From NCBI RefSeq assembly GCF_002079305.1, contig NZ_CP015039.1, positions 1,881,501-1,945,500 of the forward strand: a DNA stretch of 64,000 nt, in the 5' to 3' direction. Position numbers and translations under genes: made by a program. Shown piece after piece: positions 32,439 through 40,800 of this stretch. How positions within the stretch are numbered: position 1 is the first letter of the stretch; each line of letters begins with the position of its first letter. The DNA comes from Rhodovulum sp. P5 (GTDB taxonomy: Bacteria > Pseudomonadota > Alphaproteobacteria > Rhodobacterales > Rhodobacteraceae). The notes under the pieces were generated by a model that was not told the DNA's origin, searched no databases, and worked only from the letters and a program-made list of their open reading frames with translations.

Positions 32439-33143
32439 TTATGATCGGGCGGGGGCGGGGACGACAAGCACGGTACGGCCAAGAACCTCGGCCAGACGTT
32501 TTTGCAGGCCGCCGAGCGTCAGCCCGGCAAGCTGGCACCCCGAACAGGCGCCTTTCAGATCAACGCGCACCCGGGGGCCGACGATGTCGACCAGATGCAC
32601 GTCCCCGCCATCGGCACGGAAGCGCGGGCGCATCTCGGCCAGAACGTCCTCCACCGCGGCGGTTTCCTCTTCCGGCGACAAGGCCTTGGCCGGCCCCTTG
32701 ACCGGGGTGGAGGGCTGAAGCGGCGCAATCGACAGCGGTTGCTCGACCCGCGGGCCCTTGGCCGCGCGGAAGGCGGGCGGCTGGGCGTGGTCCTTCAGCG
32801 CCGCGGCCAGTGCTGCCAATCCGTTCTCGGCAGAGCTGCGGTCTTCCTCGGGCAGGCCGCCAAGGGCAGCCACGACATCGTCATAACTCAGCGCACGCGC
32901 CTCTGCCGTGCTTTTGCCGATCAACAGTTCCGTCAGGGCCGAGGCCGCGGCGATATCGGGGCCGCTGCCGGTGCTTTCGAACCGGGCGGCAGCGATCACG
33001 CCCCGTTCGATCTTCAGCATCAGGCGCAACGCGTCGCCGGTGCGCACCGATCCCGCCTCGCCCAGCGCATTGACATCGTCCAGGACGCCGCGGTTGCGGG
33101 GGTTCAGGAAATGGTCGGTCAGGACGTCGGAATAATCGAGCAT
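32439..33143 (-). CDS. nifU: NifU-family protein with a cysteine-free scaffold domain
   Basis: This 234-residue protein has an N-terminal IscU-like domain ([20 protein letters not shown], then [19 protein letters not shown]) and a C-terminal Nfu domain with CSGC (C200, C203), which can carry an Fe-S cluster. The central ferredoxin domain of Azotobacter-type NifU is missing. All three scaffold cysteines of the IscU domain are replaced: Thr35 in RTGD, Ser60 in STGSGPDI, and Ser at about 103 in DRSSAE. The ATG at 33143 has a strong GGAGG. The protein may deliver clusters through its Nfu domain only. Confidence 0.9.
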   Translation of the reverse strand: MLDYSDVLTDHFLNPRNRGVLDDVNALGEAGSVRTGDALRLMLKIERGVIAAARFESTGSGPDIAAASALTELLIGKSTAEARALSYDDVVAALGGLPEEDRSSAENGLAALAAALKDHAQPPAFRAAKGPRVEQPLSIAPLQPSTPVKGPAKALSPEEETAAVEDVLAEMRPRFRADGGDVHLVDIVGPRVRVDLKGACSGCQLAGLTLGGLQKRLAEVLGRTVLVVPAPARS

Positions 33144-33153
33144 CTTGCCCTCC

Positions 33154-33474
33154 TCAGCAGAAGGACTTGCCACAGCCACAGCCCCCTTGGGCATTGGGGT
33201 TGTCGAACACGAAGCCCGACCCTTCCAGCCCGTTCACGAAGTCGATGGTGGTGCCCAGAAGATAGCCCTGGCTGTCGGGGTCGATCAGGACGGTCACGCC
33301 CTCGGCCTCGACGATGGCATCGTCGTCCTCGCGGCTGAGTTCCAGCGCCATGGCGTATTGCAGGCCGGCGCAGCCGCCCGCCTGAACCATCAGGCGCAAT
33401 CCGGCGATGGGTTGTCCGGCCCCCTCGATCGCGGTGGCCATGGCGTCACGTGCAGCTTCGGTGATCTGGATCAT
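33154..33474 (-). CDS. IscA/HesB-type Fe-S assembly protein of the nif cluster
   Basis: This 106-residue A-type carrier has the three conserved cysteines: one in QAGGCAGLQYAM and two in the C-terminal GGCGCGKSF. It supplies Fe-S clusters, here probably to nitrogenase or its assembly proteins. The start ATG at 33474 has an AGGAG. It is the first gene of the nifUVW-fixX-rpoN unit and sits about 45 bases below a good sigma54 promoter. nif-linked copies are often called nifIscA. Confidence 0.93.
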   Translation of the reverse strand: MIQITEAARDAMATAIEGAGQPIAGLRLMVQAGGCAGLQYAMALELSREDDDAIVEAEGVTVLIDPDSQGYLLGTTIDFVNGLEGSGFVFDNPNAQGGCGCGKSFC

Positions 33475-33517
33475 GCGGGCTCTCCTGTCGGTCGCGTTTC
33501 CCTTTGGCATGGAGTCA

Positions 33518-33535
33518 AAGCATGAAGCGTGCCAA
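33518..33535 (-). promoter_or_regulatory. Sigma54 (-24/-12) promoter of the iscA-nifUVW-fixX-rpoN unit
   Basis: The minus-strand sequence TTGGCACGCTTCATGCTT matches TGGCAC-N5-TTGCW with only one mismatch at -12 (ATGCT), and GG and GC are correctly spaced. It lies about 44 bases above the iscA start. No TGT-N10-ACA NifA site was found in the roughly 200 bases upstream. Confidence 0.78.
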
Positions 33536-33570
33536 GTCTGTCGGACCAGCGTTTTCAAATGCTTAACAAA

Positions 33571-33588
33571 GTTGGCACGAAGTTTGTC
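33571..33588 (+). promoter_or_regulatory. Plus-facing sigma54-like element
   Basis: TTGGCACGAAGTTTGTCG on the plus strand shares its first 15 bases with the nifE promoter (TTGGCACGAAGTTTGCTT) but has GT instead of GC at -12. It faces into a stretch of about 230 bases without a supported gene. It may be a relic or drive a short RNA. Confidence 0.35.
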
Positions 33589-33821
33589 GGGTTTGTCTGG
33601 CGCCTGATTGGCGGATTTCCGACAGGTGACAGGGCGACAAAATCCGCGACATTCCGACACACACGATACCACCGGGGCCGCAAACCGACGGGAATTGGAA
33701 CGGCGGCACCGTCATTTGCCCGCCGTCGCCAATGCCGTCCCTAGGCGGGCATCCACGGAATCAGCAACGCCGGGGACGGGTCCCCGGCGCGGCATGTACT
33801 GGTCAGATCCGGTCGTCGGTG
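33589..33821. other. Gene-free region between the two nif units, with a GC hairpin
   Basis: No coding sequence is supported here. At 33768-33789 a strong hairpin (GCCGGGGA pairing with TCCCCGGC around CGGG) sits 32 bases past the fdxB stop and may end the nifENX unit. It lacks a T run. On the plus strand it would also end a transcript starting near 33600, about 190 bases long. Confidence 0.45.
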
Positions 33822-34124
33822 TCAGGCCGCCTCGGCCGGCGCGTGGGTCTGGCAGTTCGACGGGCAGACGCGGGCGCAGGCGCCGCAGCCGATGCAGTCA
33901 TCGGCATCGGAGACGACCATGATCTTGCGCTCGATGTCGTCCTCGTATTCCTCGTCATCGACATCGACGATCTCGTCCTCGTCGGTGACGCCCTTCAGGT
34001 CCAGCACGTCGCGGGCGCAGACCTTGTAGCAGCGGCCGCAGCCGATGCATTTCTCCATGTCGATCTCGACAAGGAATTCGGGGACATATTCGGTGCCGCC
34101 GCGGGTCGTAGCAGTGATAGGCAT
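33822..34124 (-). CDS. fdxB: 2[4Fe-4S] ferredoxin III, nif-specific
   Basis: This 100-residue ferredoxin has two cluster motifs, CIGCGRCYKVC at about residues 26-36 and CIGCGACARVCPSNC near the C-terminus. They are joined by an unusually acidic linker (DEDEIVDVDDEEYEDDIE), typical of the nif-linked ferredoxin III. It may serve FeMo-co assembly or electron transfer. The ATG at 34124 has an AGGAG. It is last in the nifE-N-X unit. Confidence 0.92.
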   Translation of the reverse strand: MPITATTRGGTEYVPEFLVEIDMEKCIGCGRCYKVCARDVLDLKGVTDEDEIVDVDDEEYEDDIERKIMVVSDADDCIGCGACARVCPSNCQTHAPAEAA

Positions 34125-34141
34125 GTTCGGTCTCCTAGGGG

Positions 34142-34351
34142 TCAGGCCTCTGCCGCGGCTTTCTTGGCGGCTTTCAGTTCCTTGCGGGCGGCGGTCAATT
34201 CCTTGAACACCTCGAAGGTTTCGGCGGCGACTTCGGGGATCTTCTCCCAATCGGTCGGCAGTTCCTCGGCAAGGTCGTGCAGGTTCATCTTGGCATTGGT
34301 GGAGCGCATCGACAGTTTCTTCACGCGCGTCTCAAGCTCTTCAAGGCTCAT
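34142..34351 (-). CDS. Small helical (Rop-like, CCE_0567-type) nitrogen fixation protein
   Basis: This 69-residue protein is almost wholly helical, opening MSLEELETRVKKLSMRSTNA and ending in a Lys/Ala-rich coiled coil (ELTAARKELKAAKKAAAEA). It matches the small Rop-like family found between the NifX-associated protein and ferredoxin in nif clusters. Its role is unknown. It lies 34 bases after the DUF269 gene and 17 before fdxB. Confidence 0.88.
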   Translation of the reverse strand: MSLEELETRVKKLSMRSTNAKMNLHDLAEELPTDWEKIPEVAAETFEVFKELTAARKELKAAKKAAAEA

Positions 34352-34385
34352 GGTTTCTTCCTCGGTTCGTTATGGTCAGGCCGGA

Positions 34386-34859
34386 TCAGGCGTTGGCGGC
34401 GTCGGGGAAACGGGCCACCATGTCGGCGGCGTCCTGCGTGGCGGTCTCTCCCGCTTCGGCCAGCTTGGCGTAGGTCTCGAACCCGTAGCGGTGGATGTCG
34501 CGCACATGTTTCGACAACACGACAAGACGACCCGACAACAGCACGATGCGGCCAAAGCCTTCATGGTGGATCTTCGACATCTGCGCGGCCCGCGCGCCGG
34601 TGCGCTTTTCGAGAAGCAGGGCGACGGCCTCGTAGAACTTCTCCACCCGCCACAGGATGTCGGGATCGGGGTCGCCGATGATCGGCATGTCCCGGCGCTC
34701 TTCCTTGGTGACGATGAACTCTTCCAGAAGCTCGGCGTCGGACTTGCCGTCCCAGCTGCCATAGCTGTCTTCGGCGCGGATCACGGCGACAAGCTGCTTG
34801 ATGAAGTCGCTGGTCGGCATCTCGCCGCCGCGGGGCAGGGTTTCGGCTTGTTCGCTCAT
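34386..34859 (-). CDS. NifX-associated nitrogen fixation protein (DUF269)
   Basis: This 157-residue protein matches DUF269, always found next to nifX. Typical stretches are FIKQLVAVIRAEDSYGSWDG and GRIVLLSGRLVVLSKHVRDI with HRYGFE. It is thought to take part in FeMo-co assembly, but the step is not known. The start overlaps the nifX stop (ATGA). Confidence 0.93.
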   Translation of the reverse strand: MSEQAETLPRGGEMPTSDFIKQLVAVIRAEDSYGSWDGKSDAELLEEFIVTKEERRDMPIIGDPDPDILWRVEKFYEAVALLLEKRTGARAAQMSKIHHEGFGRIVLLSGRLVVLSKHVRDIHRYGFETYAKLAEAGETATQDAADMVARFPDAANA

Positions 34860-35299
34860 TCGCTCATATCCTCGGCATAGTCATCGGCGAAATCGGACTT
34901 CGGACGCCCCAGCACCTTGCGCAGGAACGGCGGCGGGGAACCGGAAAGCATGGTCTGGGTCTGCTCCAGCACCGCGCTGATCGGCTCGGGGTCCTTGCGC
35001 TTGATCGGGTGGATGCCCGCGCGCACGACCTTGGCCGCCGACGGGCCGCCGATGGCGAGCACGAAGAGCAGCGCGCAACCGGTCAGCGCCTCGACCTTGG
35101 GGGTGATGCGGTCGTCCTGCGAGTTATGCTCGCCGCTTTGCGCGGTCACATCGCCGAATTCCAGCACCTCGATCATCCGGGTGGTGGTGGTGGTCACCTC
35201 GTAGACGACGAATTTCTTAGCCGAACCGAAATGGGCGTCGAGATGCTCCATATCGTTGGTGGCGATGGCGATTTTCAGCGGGGTTTCGCTGTCGGTCAT
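34856..35299 (-). CDS. nifX: NifX, FeMo-co precursor carrier
   Basis: This 147-residue protein has the NifX/NafY-type dinitrogenase iron-molybdenum cofactor fold: LKIAIATNDMEHLDAHFGSA at the N-terminus, then ALTGCALLFVLAIGGPSAAK and a basic C-terminus. NifX binds NifB-co and a VK-cluster precursor on the way to NifEN. The ATG at 35299 is 14 bases after nifN; longer in-frame starts overlap nifN and look unrelated to the family. Confidence 0.95.
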   Translation of the reverse strand: MTDSETPLKIAIATNDMEHLDAHFGSAKKFVVYEVTTTTTRMIEVLEFGDVTAQSGEHNSQDDRITPKVEALTGCALLFVLAIGGPSAAKVVRAGIHPIKRKDPEPISAVLEQTQTMLSGSPPPFLRKVLGRPKSDFADDYAEDMSE

Positions 35300-35312
35300 A
35301 TCGTTCTCCGGC

Positions 35313-36707
35313 TCAATGAGGCGTAGTCTGCGGGCGGTCATGGTCGAACTCCGGGTCAATGGGCGCGGCGCCGAAATCTTCCGGCCGGGCCACATGCGGG
35401 CGGGACAGCACGGCGTTGGCCACCTCGAACAGGAAGGCCCGCGTGCCGCGATAGCCGGTGCGGCAGATATCCTGCGCGCCCAGCCGGTCGTTGATGGGAA
35501 AGCCTGCGCGGATCAGCGGCAGGTCAAGGGCCTGTGCCGCGTGCCGCGCATGGGCATGGCTGATCAGGATCGTGGCACCGTTGGCGCGCGCGCCGTCCTC
35601 CAGATCGCCCAGATCGCCGAGGATGATCTCTTCGCACGGGATCAGGTCGAGGATCGGATTCGCGGCAGAGGTGGTCACGGCGCAAACCGCCTCGGCGCCG
35701 ATGCCGGCCAGCGCGGACGACAGCGCGTAGACCAGATCGGGATCGGCGGCGATGGCGTATTGCAGCCCACCGATCTGGAAATGGGCATCCAGCATGGCAT
35801 CCTGCAGGCGCGCGCGGTCACGCTTGATCGCGGGGGGCGCGTCGTCCACGCCGGCCACATTCATCAGGGCGCTGACGAAATTGTCGACCGCCTGCAGCCC
35901 GGTAAGCGACGGGAAGACCTGCATCGGCATATGCGCGCGGTCGGCCAGAAGATGCGCAGACCCCGCCATGCTTTCGCCGATGGCGAAGGTCACGGCGGAT
36001 TTCGCCATCGCCGGGATATCGTCGATTTTCGTGCCGCCCAGCGAATGGCCCGACCAGTCCTCGGCCAGGTGCCCGTCGAGCGAGGACGAGAGATCGGGCA
36101 GGACGATGGGCTTCAGCCCGAAGGCGCGCACCATGCGCACGATTTCCTCAACCTCGGCCGGGGTCAGATAGTTGGCGGGCAGGATGTTCACCTGCCGCAG
36201 ATCCGCATCGCGGTGCAGCGGGTCGATCTCTGGCACCAGCGTGTCGATGATCGCGGTCACCGCCTTGGCCCAGCCGTCTTCCATCGCACCCTCGAAATCG
36301 GGGGTGGAGGCATAGACGACCTTCAGATCACCCAGATCGCCGCGGCGCGACATGATGTCATTCAACTCGCCCGGGATATCCTCGCCCCGGGTTTCGGTCA
36401 GCGCGGTCGAGGCGATGCCGATGAGACGCGGATTGGCCTTTTTCTTGAGGTTGGCGATTGCCTCCTCGATCTGCTCGGCCCCGCCAAGGATCGTCGAAAC
36501 CTCGGTCATTGCCGTGGTCTGCAGCGGGATCGCTTCCTTGAAGTGGCGGACAAGATGGACCATCGCGAAGGCGGTGCAGCCCTGCGCGCCGTGGAACAAC
36601 GGCACGGTCTTCTCGACCCCAAGATAGGCCATCGCGGCACCAAGGGGCGCGCTCGACTTCAAGGGGTTGGTGGACAGTGCGCGGCGGGGGCGGGTCAGAC
36701 GGGCCAT
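35313..36707 (-). CDS. nifN: NifN, FeMo-co scaffold subunit
   Basis: This 464-residue NifK-like protein forms the NifEN scaffold on which the FeMo-co precursor matures. It opens with the family pattern RRALSTNPLKSSAPLGAAMA and LFHGAQGCTAFAMVHLVRHF, whose cysteine binds the P-cluster-like cluster. A later block GLQYAIAADPDLVYALSSAL is also typical. It begins 3 bases after nifE and is translated with it. Confidence 0.97.
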   Translation of the reverse strand: MARLTRPRRALSTNPLKSSAPLGAAMAYLGVEKTVPLFHGAQGCTAFAMVHLVRHFKEAIPLQTTAMTEVSTILGGAEQIEEAIANLKKKANPRLIGIASTALTETRGEDIPGELNDIMSRRGDLGDLKVVYASTPDFEGAMEDGWAKAVTAIIDTLVPEIDPLHRDADLRQVNILPANYLTPAEVEEIVRMVRAFGLKPIVLPDLSSSLDGHLAEDWSGHSLGGTKIDDIPAMAKSAVTFAIGESMAGSAHLLADRAHMPMQVFPSLTGLQAVDNFVSALMNVAGVDDAPPAIKRDRARLQDAMLDAHFQIGGLQYAIAADPDLVYALSSALAGIGAEAVCAVTTSAANPILDLIPCEEIILGDLGDLEDGARANGATILISHAHARHAAQALDLPLIRAGFPINDRLGAQDICRTGYRGTRAFLFEVANAVLSRPHVARPEDFGAAPIDPEFDHDRPQTTPH

Positions 36708-36710
36708 GGA

Positions 36711-38189
36711 TCAGTCATCCTCGAAATCGGTGGGATCGTTGGCGAAGCCCGAGACCGGGCAACGGTCCTTCACGCGCGGGCGATAGCCTGCGAAGGGACG
36801 TTCCTCTTCCCACGGGGCGGGGCGGCGGACGTCTTCCCACATCGGGTTGTTCACCGACCGGTCGATGGCGCGGACAAGGTCCACCATCCCCATGTAACCG
36901 GCATAGGGTTCGTGCTTTTCCTGATTGACGTCGATCCAGGGCGTCCGGGCCTTCAACCCGACGAACTGGCTGCGGGCACCCGACATCAGGATATCGGCGC
37001 CGGATTCCTTCAACGTCTTGTACATGTCGCGGGGCGCCATGTTTTCATACATGTGGTTGGCGTTGCCCATGACCTCGATCACCTTGGCCTTGTCGTTGTC
37101 GGTGGCCTTGCGCACCGATGTCCCGACGACCTCGATCCCCAGTTCCTGCAGGGCAGAGACGACCGACCAGCTTTTGTGCCCGCCGGTGTAAAGCAGCACG
37201 CGACGGCCCTGAACCTTGGGGCGATAGGGTTCCAGATCGGCCCAGACCTTGGCCTCTTCCTCGGCGATCAGCGCCTCGCAGCGGTCCATCAGCTCCGGGT
37301 CGGCGCCACGCTCGATCAGCATCGAACATATCTTGCGCAAGGAGTCGGAGGTATCGGAGATGCCGTAGAACGACCCCTCGAAATAGGGGATGCCGTATTT
37401 CTCCTCCATCTTCCGGGCAAGACCCTGAAGCGCGTGGGAGCAGACCAGCATGTTGATCTTGGCCCGGTGCATCATCGCGACCTGCTTGTAGCGCGCATCG
37501 GCGGCGAGGCTGCCAAGGATGCGGATGCCAAGCTTGTCGAGCAGCGGCTTCACCTGCCACAGTTCGCCCGACAGGTTGTAGTCGCCCATGATGTTGATGT
37601 CGTAATCGGTGGTATAGCTGGGCTCCACCGTGCCGATCACGTGGCGGAACATCATCTCGCCACCCAGCTTGCAGCCAAGGTTCTTCGACCCGGCATAGCC
37701 CGGCACGTCCACCGGGATTGCGGGGGTTCCGAACGCCTCGGTCGCGGCCTTGCAGACGGCGTTGATGTCATCCCCGATCATCGAGGTCACGCAGGTCGAA
37801 TAGACGAAGACGGCGGGCGGCTGGTGTTTCTCGACGATCTCCTTGATCGCGCGGTAGAGCTTTTTCTCCCCTTGGCCCATGACGATATCAAGTTCGGTCA
37901 TGTCCGTGGTGAAACCGGTCTTGTAGATCATCGGCCCCGAAGACGCGGATCCGCGGTTGTCCCAGGCGTTGCCCTCGCAGGCGAGTGGGGCGTGGACGAG
38001 GTGGGCAACATCGACGATGGGTTGCAGCGTGATCTTTGCCCCATCGAAGGCGCAGCCACCTGCCGCCGCACCCGGGGTCAGCGGCTTGGCACAGCCTTTC
38101 TTGCGCTCGCTCGCGGATTTGGCACGATTGGTCGCGCAGGCCGGTTCGTTGAAGGCGTCCGCGACGGTCTGCTTCAGGGCGTCTGACAT
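36711..38189 (-). CDS. nifE: NifE, FeMo-co scaffold subunit
   Basis: This 492-residue NifD-like partner of NifN is first in the nifE-N-X-DUF269-helical protein-fdxB unit. It shows CAFDGAKITLQPIVDVAHLV, HAPLACEGNAWDNRG, and the GCKLGGEMMFRHVIGT stretch. The ATG at 38189 gives the normal length; the in-frame codons before it run through the promoter. A perfect sigma54 promoter and a NifA-type site stand upstream. Confidence 0.97.
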   Translation of the reverse strand: MSDALKQTVADAFNEPACATNRAKSASERKKGCAKPLTPGAAAGGCAFDGAKITLQPIVDVAHLVHAPLACEGNAWDNRGSASSGPMIYKTGFTTDMTELDIVMGQGEKKLYRAIKEIVEKHQPPAVFVYSTCVTSMIGDDINAVCKAATEAFGTPAIPVDVPGYAGSKNLGCKLGGEMMFRHVIGTVEPSYTTDYDINIMGDYNLSGELWQVKPLLDKLGIRILGSLAADARYKQVAMMHRAKINMLVCSHALQGLARKMEEKYGIPYFEGSFYGISDTSDSLRKICSMLIERGADPELMDRCEALIAEEEAKVWADLEPYRPKVQGRRVLLYTGGHKSWSVVSALQELGIEVVGTSVRKATDNDKAKVIEVMGNANHMYENMAPRDMYKTLKESGADILMSGARSQFVGLKARTPWIDVNQEKHEPYAGYMGMVDLVRAIDRSVNNPMWEDVRRPAPWEEERPFAGYRPRVKDRCPVSGFANDPTDFEDD

Positions 38190-38217
38190 GGAACACTCCG
38201 GTTGCTCAGACAATTGA

Positions 38218-38235
38218 AAGCAAACTTCGTGCCAA
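38218..38235 (-). promoter_or_regulatory. Sigma54 (-24/-12) promoter of nifE
   Basis: The minus-strand sequence TTGGCACGAAGTTTGCTT is a full match to TGGCACG-N4-TTGCW. Transcription should start near 38206, leaving a leader of about 17 bases before the nifE ATG. The rpoN gene for the matching sigma factor is in the neighbouring unit. Confidence 0.92.
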
Positions 38236-38399
38236 AACCGGCCGAACGACCAGCCAACGCCAGCCGAACAGCACGGGGAAACACCGGTATCGCGTTCAAA
38301 CTCAAGAGGTTGAGCCCGAATGACCCGGCCTGTCCGGCAGCCTGTCATTTTTCGACACCGGGCCCGTTTGTGACGCCAGGAGTGCTCGGAGGGCCCGAT

Positions 38400-38415
38400 T
38401 GTCCCATCTGCGACA
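38400..38415. promoter_or_regulatory. NifA upstream activator site (TGT-N10-ACA)
   Basis: TGTCCCATCTGCGACA is an exact TGT-N10-ACA site about 200 bases above the predicted nifE transcription start, within the range used by NifA. A TGT-N9-ACA near-match lies at 38343-38357. The nifA gene itself is not in the window. Confidence 0.75.
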
Positions 38416-38483
38416 AAAAATGGCGGCACCGCCCCACCTCTCGCGCCCTCGCCGCGCCGGCCGTATCTCCCTATATGCCCGGT

Positions 38484-38903
38484 ATGACCGATCTGACCCG
38501 TTTCCTTGACGCCCAAGCCGACAGTTACGACACGGCGCTTGCCGAACTCCGCGCGGGGCGAAAGGCCACGCACTGGATGTGGTATATCTTCCCGCAACTG
38601 GCCGCGCTTGGCCGGTCGGCGACGGCGAAGTTCTATGGCATCGCGGACATGGCGGAGGCGCGCGCCTATCTGGCCGATCCCGCGCTTGGCCCGCGCCTTG
38701 TGGAATGTGCTGAAGCGGTCATCGCCCACGGGGACAAACCCGCCGAGGAGATCATGGGGCCCGTCGATGCGCTGAAACTGCGGTCCTCGGCGACATTGTT
38801 CGACCGGGCGGGCGGGAACGGCGTGTTCAAAGGGGTGCTAAACACCTTCTACGGCGGTGCGCCCTGCCCGCTGACGCTGCAAGAGCTAGATCGGGGTCCG
38901 TGA
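38484..38903 (+). CDS. DUF1810 family protein
   Basis: This 139-residue protein matches DUF1810 (compare YbiA/calpastatin-like annotations): LTRFLDAQADSYDTALAELR, the hallmark GRKATHWMWYIFPQLAALG and a C-terminal NGVFKGVLNTFY. Function is unknown. It is divergent from nifE and its last 18 bases overlap the 3' end of the facing GH13 gene. An in-frame ATG nine bases further up (38475) could also be the start. Confidence 0.88.
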   Translation: MTDLTRFLDAQADSYDTALAELRAGRKATHWMWYIFPQLAALGRSATAKFYGIADMAEARAYLADPALGPRLVECAEAVIAHGDKPAEEIMGPVDALKLRSSATLFDRAGGNGVFKGVLNTFYGGAPCPLTLQELDRGP

Positions 38904-40700
38904 CCCGTGAACGGGCCGCGCCGCATAGGCCCGGTTGCTGATCCAGCGGCATTGATAGGGCGCAAAGGGGATGTCGGTGCCGGTCGGTGAAATCGTCTCT
39001 CCCGACAACAGGTCGACCCATGCCTCGCCCCCGATCAGGTTGATCGACAGGGGGGATACGGCCAGTTCTTCGCCGCTGACATTGTGCAGTGCGAAGATCG
39101 ACTGGTCGCGATCAAGGCTTTGACGCCAGAGCCCGAACAGACGTTCATCCAGATGCAGGGTGAATTGCGTCGCATTGGGGTGGAAGGCGGGTTGGCGACA
39201 GCGGATCGCAATGCGCCGTTTCATGTGGCGCAGAACCTGCGCCTGCACGCTGGCCGGATCGTCCAGCCGGCCCAGAAGCGTGGGATAATCCCAGCGGTGT
39301 CGGTTGATCGCCCGCTTCACGCCGGTTTTTTCGACCCCGGCATGATCGTTGGGCGTCCCCAGCAGCGAATGGACATAAAAGGCCGGCACACCTTCCAGCG
39401 CCATCACGATGCTTTGCGAACAGAGAAACCGTTCAAGCTGCCACTGGTCTTCGCCCGCAAAGGTGCCCTTCATCGCGTCGAAATAGGTGATGTTCAGTTC
39501 ATAGGGCGCCTCGCCCCCGCCGTTCAGCGTGCGCATCGACACCTCGCCCCCGAAGGAGCGGACCGCGGCGATGATCTCGCTGATCTGGTCGTCGGGCAGC
39601 AGCCCCTCGACCGGGCGCATCCCGATCCCGTCATGGGAGGCGGTGAAGTTGAGATAGGCACAGCCCAGTTGCGCGGGCGGCATGGTGGCCTGCCAGCGGT
39701 GCAGGTATTGCGCGGTGCCCGACAGAAGGGCGTGCAGGATCAGCGGCGGCAGTGAGAAGTTGTAGACCGCATGCGCCTCGTTCCGGTTGCCGAAATAGGA
39801 CAGGTTCTCGACATTCGGGACGTTGGTTTCGGTCAGCAGGATGATCGGTTCCACCGCGAAGTCGCACAACACGCGCATCAGCTGCACGATGGCATGGGTC
39901 TGGGGCATGTGGATCGACCGCGTGCCGATTTCCTTCCAGATGAAGGCCACCGCATCCAGCCGGACGATCCGCACGCCGTTTTCGACATGCAGGCGCATGA
40001 TCCGCAGGAATTCCAGCAGCACCTCGGGGTTGCGGAAATCCAGGTCCACCTGATCGTGGCTGAAGGTGCACCAGACATGGCGGGGGCCGTTGACCGTTTC
40101 GACCTCTCGCAACAGCGGGTTGGTACGCGGGCGGACCACGGCGGACAGGTCGTCGTCGGGCGAGGCCTCGAAAAAGAACCGGTCATAGGGTTCGTGCCCC
40201 TGCCGGTATTCATTGAACCAGGTCGACTGGCTGGACACATGGTTCAGCACCAGATCCGACATCACGCGGAATTCCTCGGAAATCCGGTTGATGTCGGGCC
40301 AGTCCCCGAGATTGGAGTTGACGGCCCGATAGTCCGTCACCGCGAACCCGTCATCGGAGGTGAACGGAAAGAAGGGCAGGATATGCACCGACGACACAGT
40401 GCCCTTGAGAAAGCGTTGCAGGAAGTCGTTCAGAAGGTCGAGCGGCTTGTGCTGCCCATCGATGAAGGTGTTGCCATAGGTGATGACCATGGCGTCTCGG
40501 GGCGACCACAACCGGTTCGAGGGCGTGCGGGCGCGCTTTCGCGGATGGGAACCTTCAGGCCAGAAAGCGCCGATGATTTCGCCGACCAGATGATCGCGGT
40601 CACGGTCCGGATAGATGCGGCCTACCAGCTCGGCCAATTTCATACGCAGGTTCTGGGAGGTCTCGGCCATCGGAACTAACTGAACAGTTTCACGCATCAT
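38886..40700 (-). CDS. GH13 glycoside phosphorylase, probably glucosylglycerate phosphorylase
   Basis: This 604-residue enzyme belongs to the sucrose-phosphorylase branch of GH13. Visible blocks are the catalytic nucleophile region VRIVRLDAVAFIWKEIGT, the acid/base region PIILLTETNVPN, and FTASHDGIGMRPVEGLLPDD with the transition-state aspartate. No signal peptide is present, so it acts in the cytoplasm. The next gene upstream is a glycerate 2-kinase, which fits phosphorolysis of glucosylglycerate to glucose-1-phosphate and glycerate. Sucrose or glucosylglycerol are alternative substrates. The start could also be the ATG at 40670; neither has a clear ribosome site. Confidence 0.85.
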   Translation of the reverse strand: MMRETVQLVPMAETSQNLRMKLAELVGRIYPDRDRDHLVGEIIGAFWPEGSHPRKRARTPSNRLWSPRDAMVITYGNTFIDGQHKPLDLLNDFLQRFLKGTVSSVHILPFFPFTSDDGFAVTDYRAVNSNLGDWPDINRISEEFRVMSDLVLNHVSSQSTWFNEYRQGHEPYDRFFFEASPDDDLSAVVRPRTNPLLREVETVNGPRHVWCTFSHDQVDLDFRNPEVLLEFLRIMRLHVENGVRIVRLDAVAFIWKEIGTRSIHMPQTHAIVQLMRVLCDFAVEPIILLTETNVPNVENLSYFGNRNEAHAVYNFSLPPLILHALLSGTAQYLHRWQATMPPAQLGCAYLNFTASHDGIGMRPVEGLLPDDQISEIIAAVRSFGGEVSMRTLNGGGEAPYELNITYFDAMKGTFAGEDQWQLERFLCSQSIVMALEGVPAFYVHSLLGTPNDHAGVEKTGVKRAINRHRWDYPTLLGRLDDPASVQAQVLRHMKRRIAIRCRQPAFHPNATQFTLHLDERLFGLWRQSLDRDQSIFALHNVSGEELAVSPLSINLIGGEAWVDLLSGETISPTGTDIPFAPYQCRWISNRAYAARPVHGSRTPI

Positions 40701-40800
40701 TCACGCGGGTCGGGCCCGGGTTCAAGGCACAACTGGGCAGGAAACGCACTATTCAAAGCATGCGCACAAGAATCGGGCGGAATTCAGGGCGCATATGCGG

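Noticed and set aside
33608..33922. A 104-codon plus-strand open frame downstream of the sigma54-like element
   Set aside because: It runs into fdxB antisense, is Arg/Gly/Pro-rich and has no ribosome site. A noncoding transcript is the only idea kept for this region.
35256..38186. A 976-codon open frame on the plus strand
   Set aside because: It is antisense to nifN and nifE, which are clear genes. It is a composition artefact.
38343..38357. A second NifA site near nifE
   Set aside because: The spacing is TGT-N9-ACA, one base short of the consensus, so it was not listed as a site.
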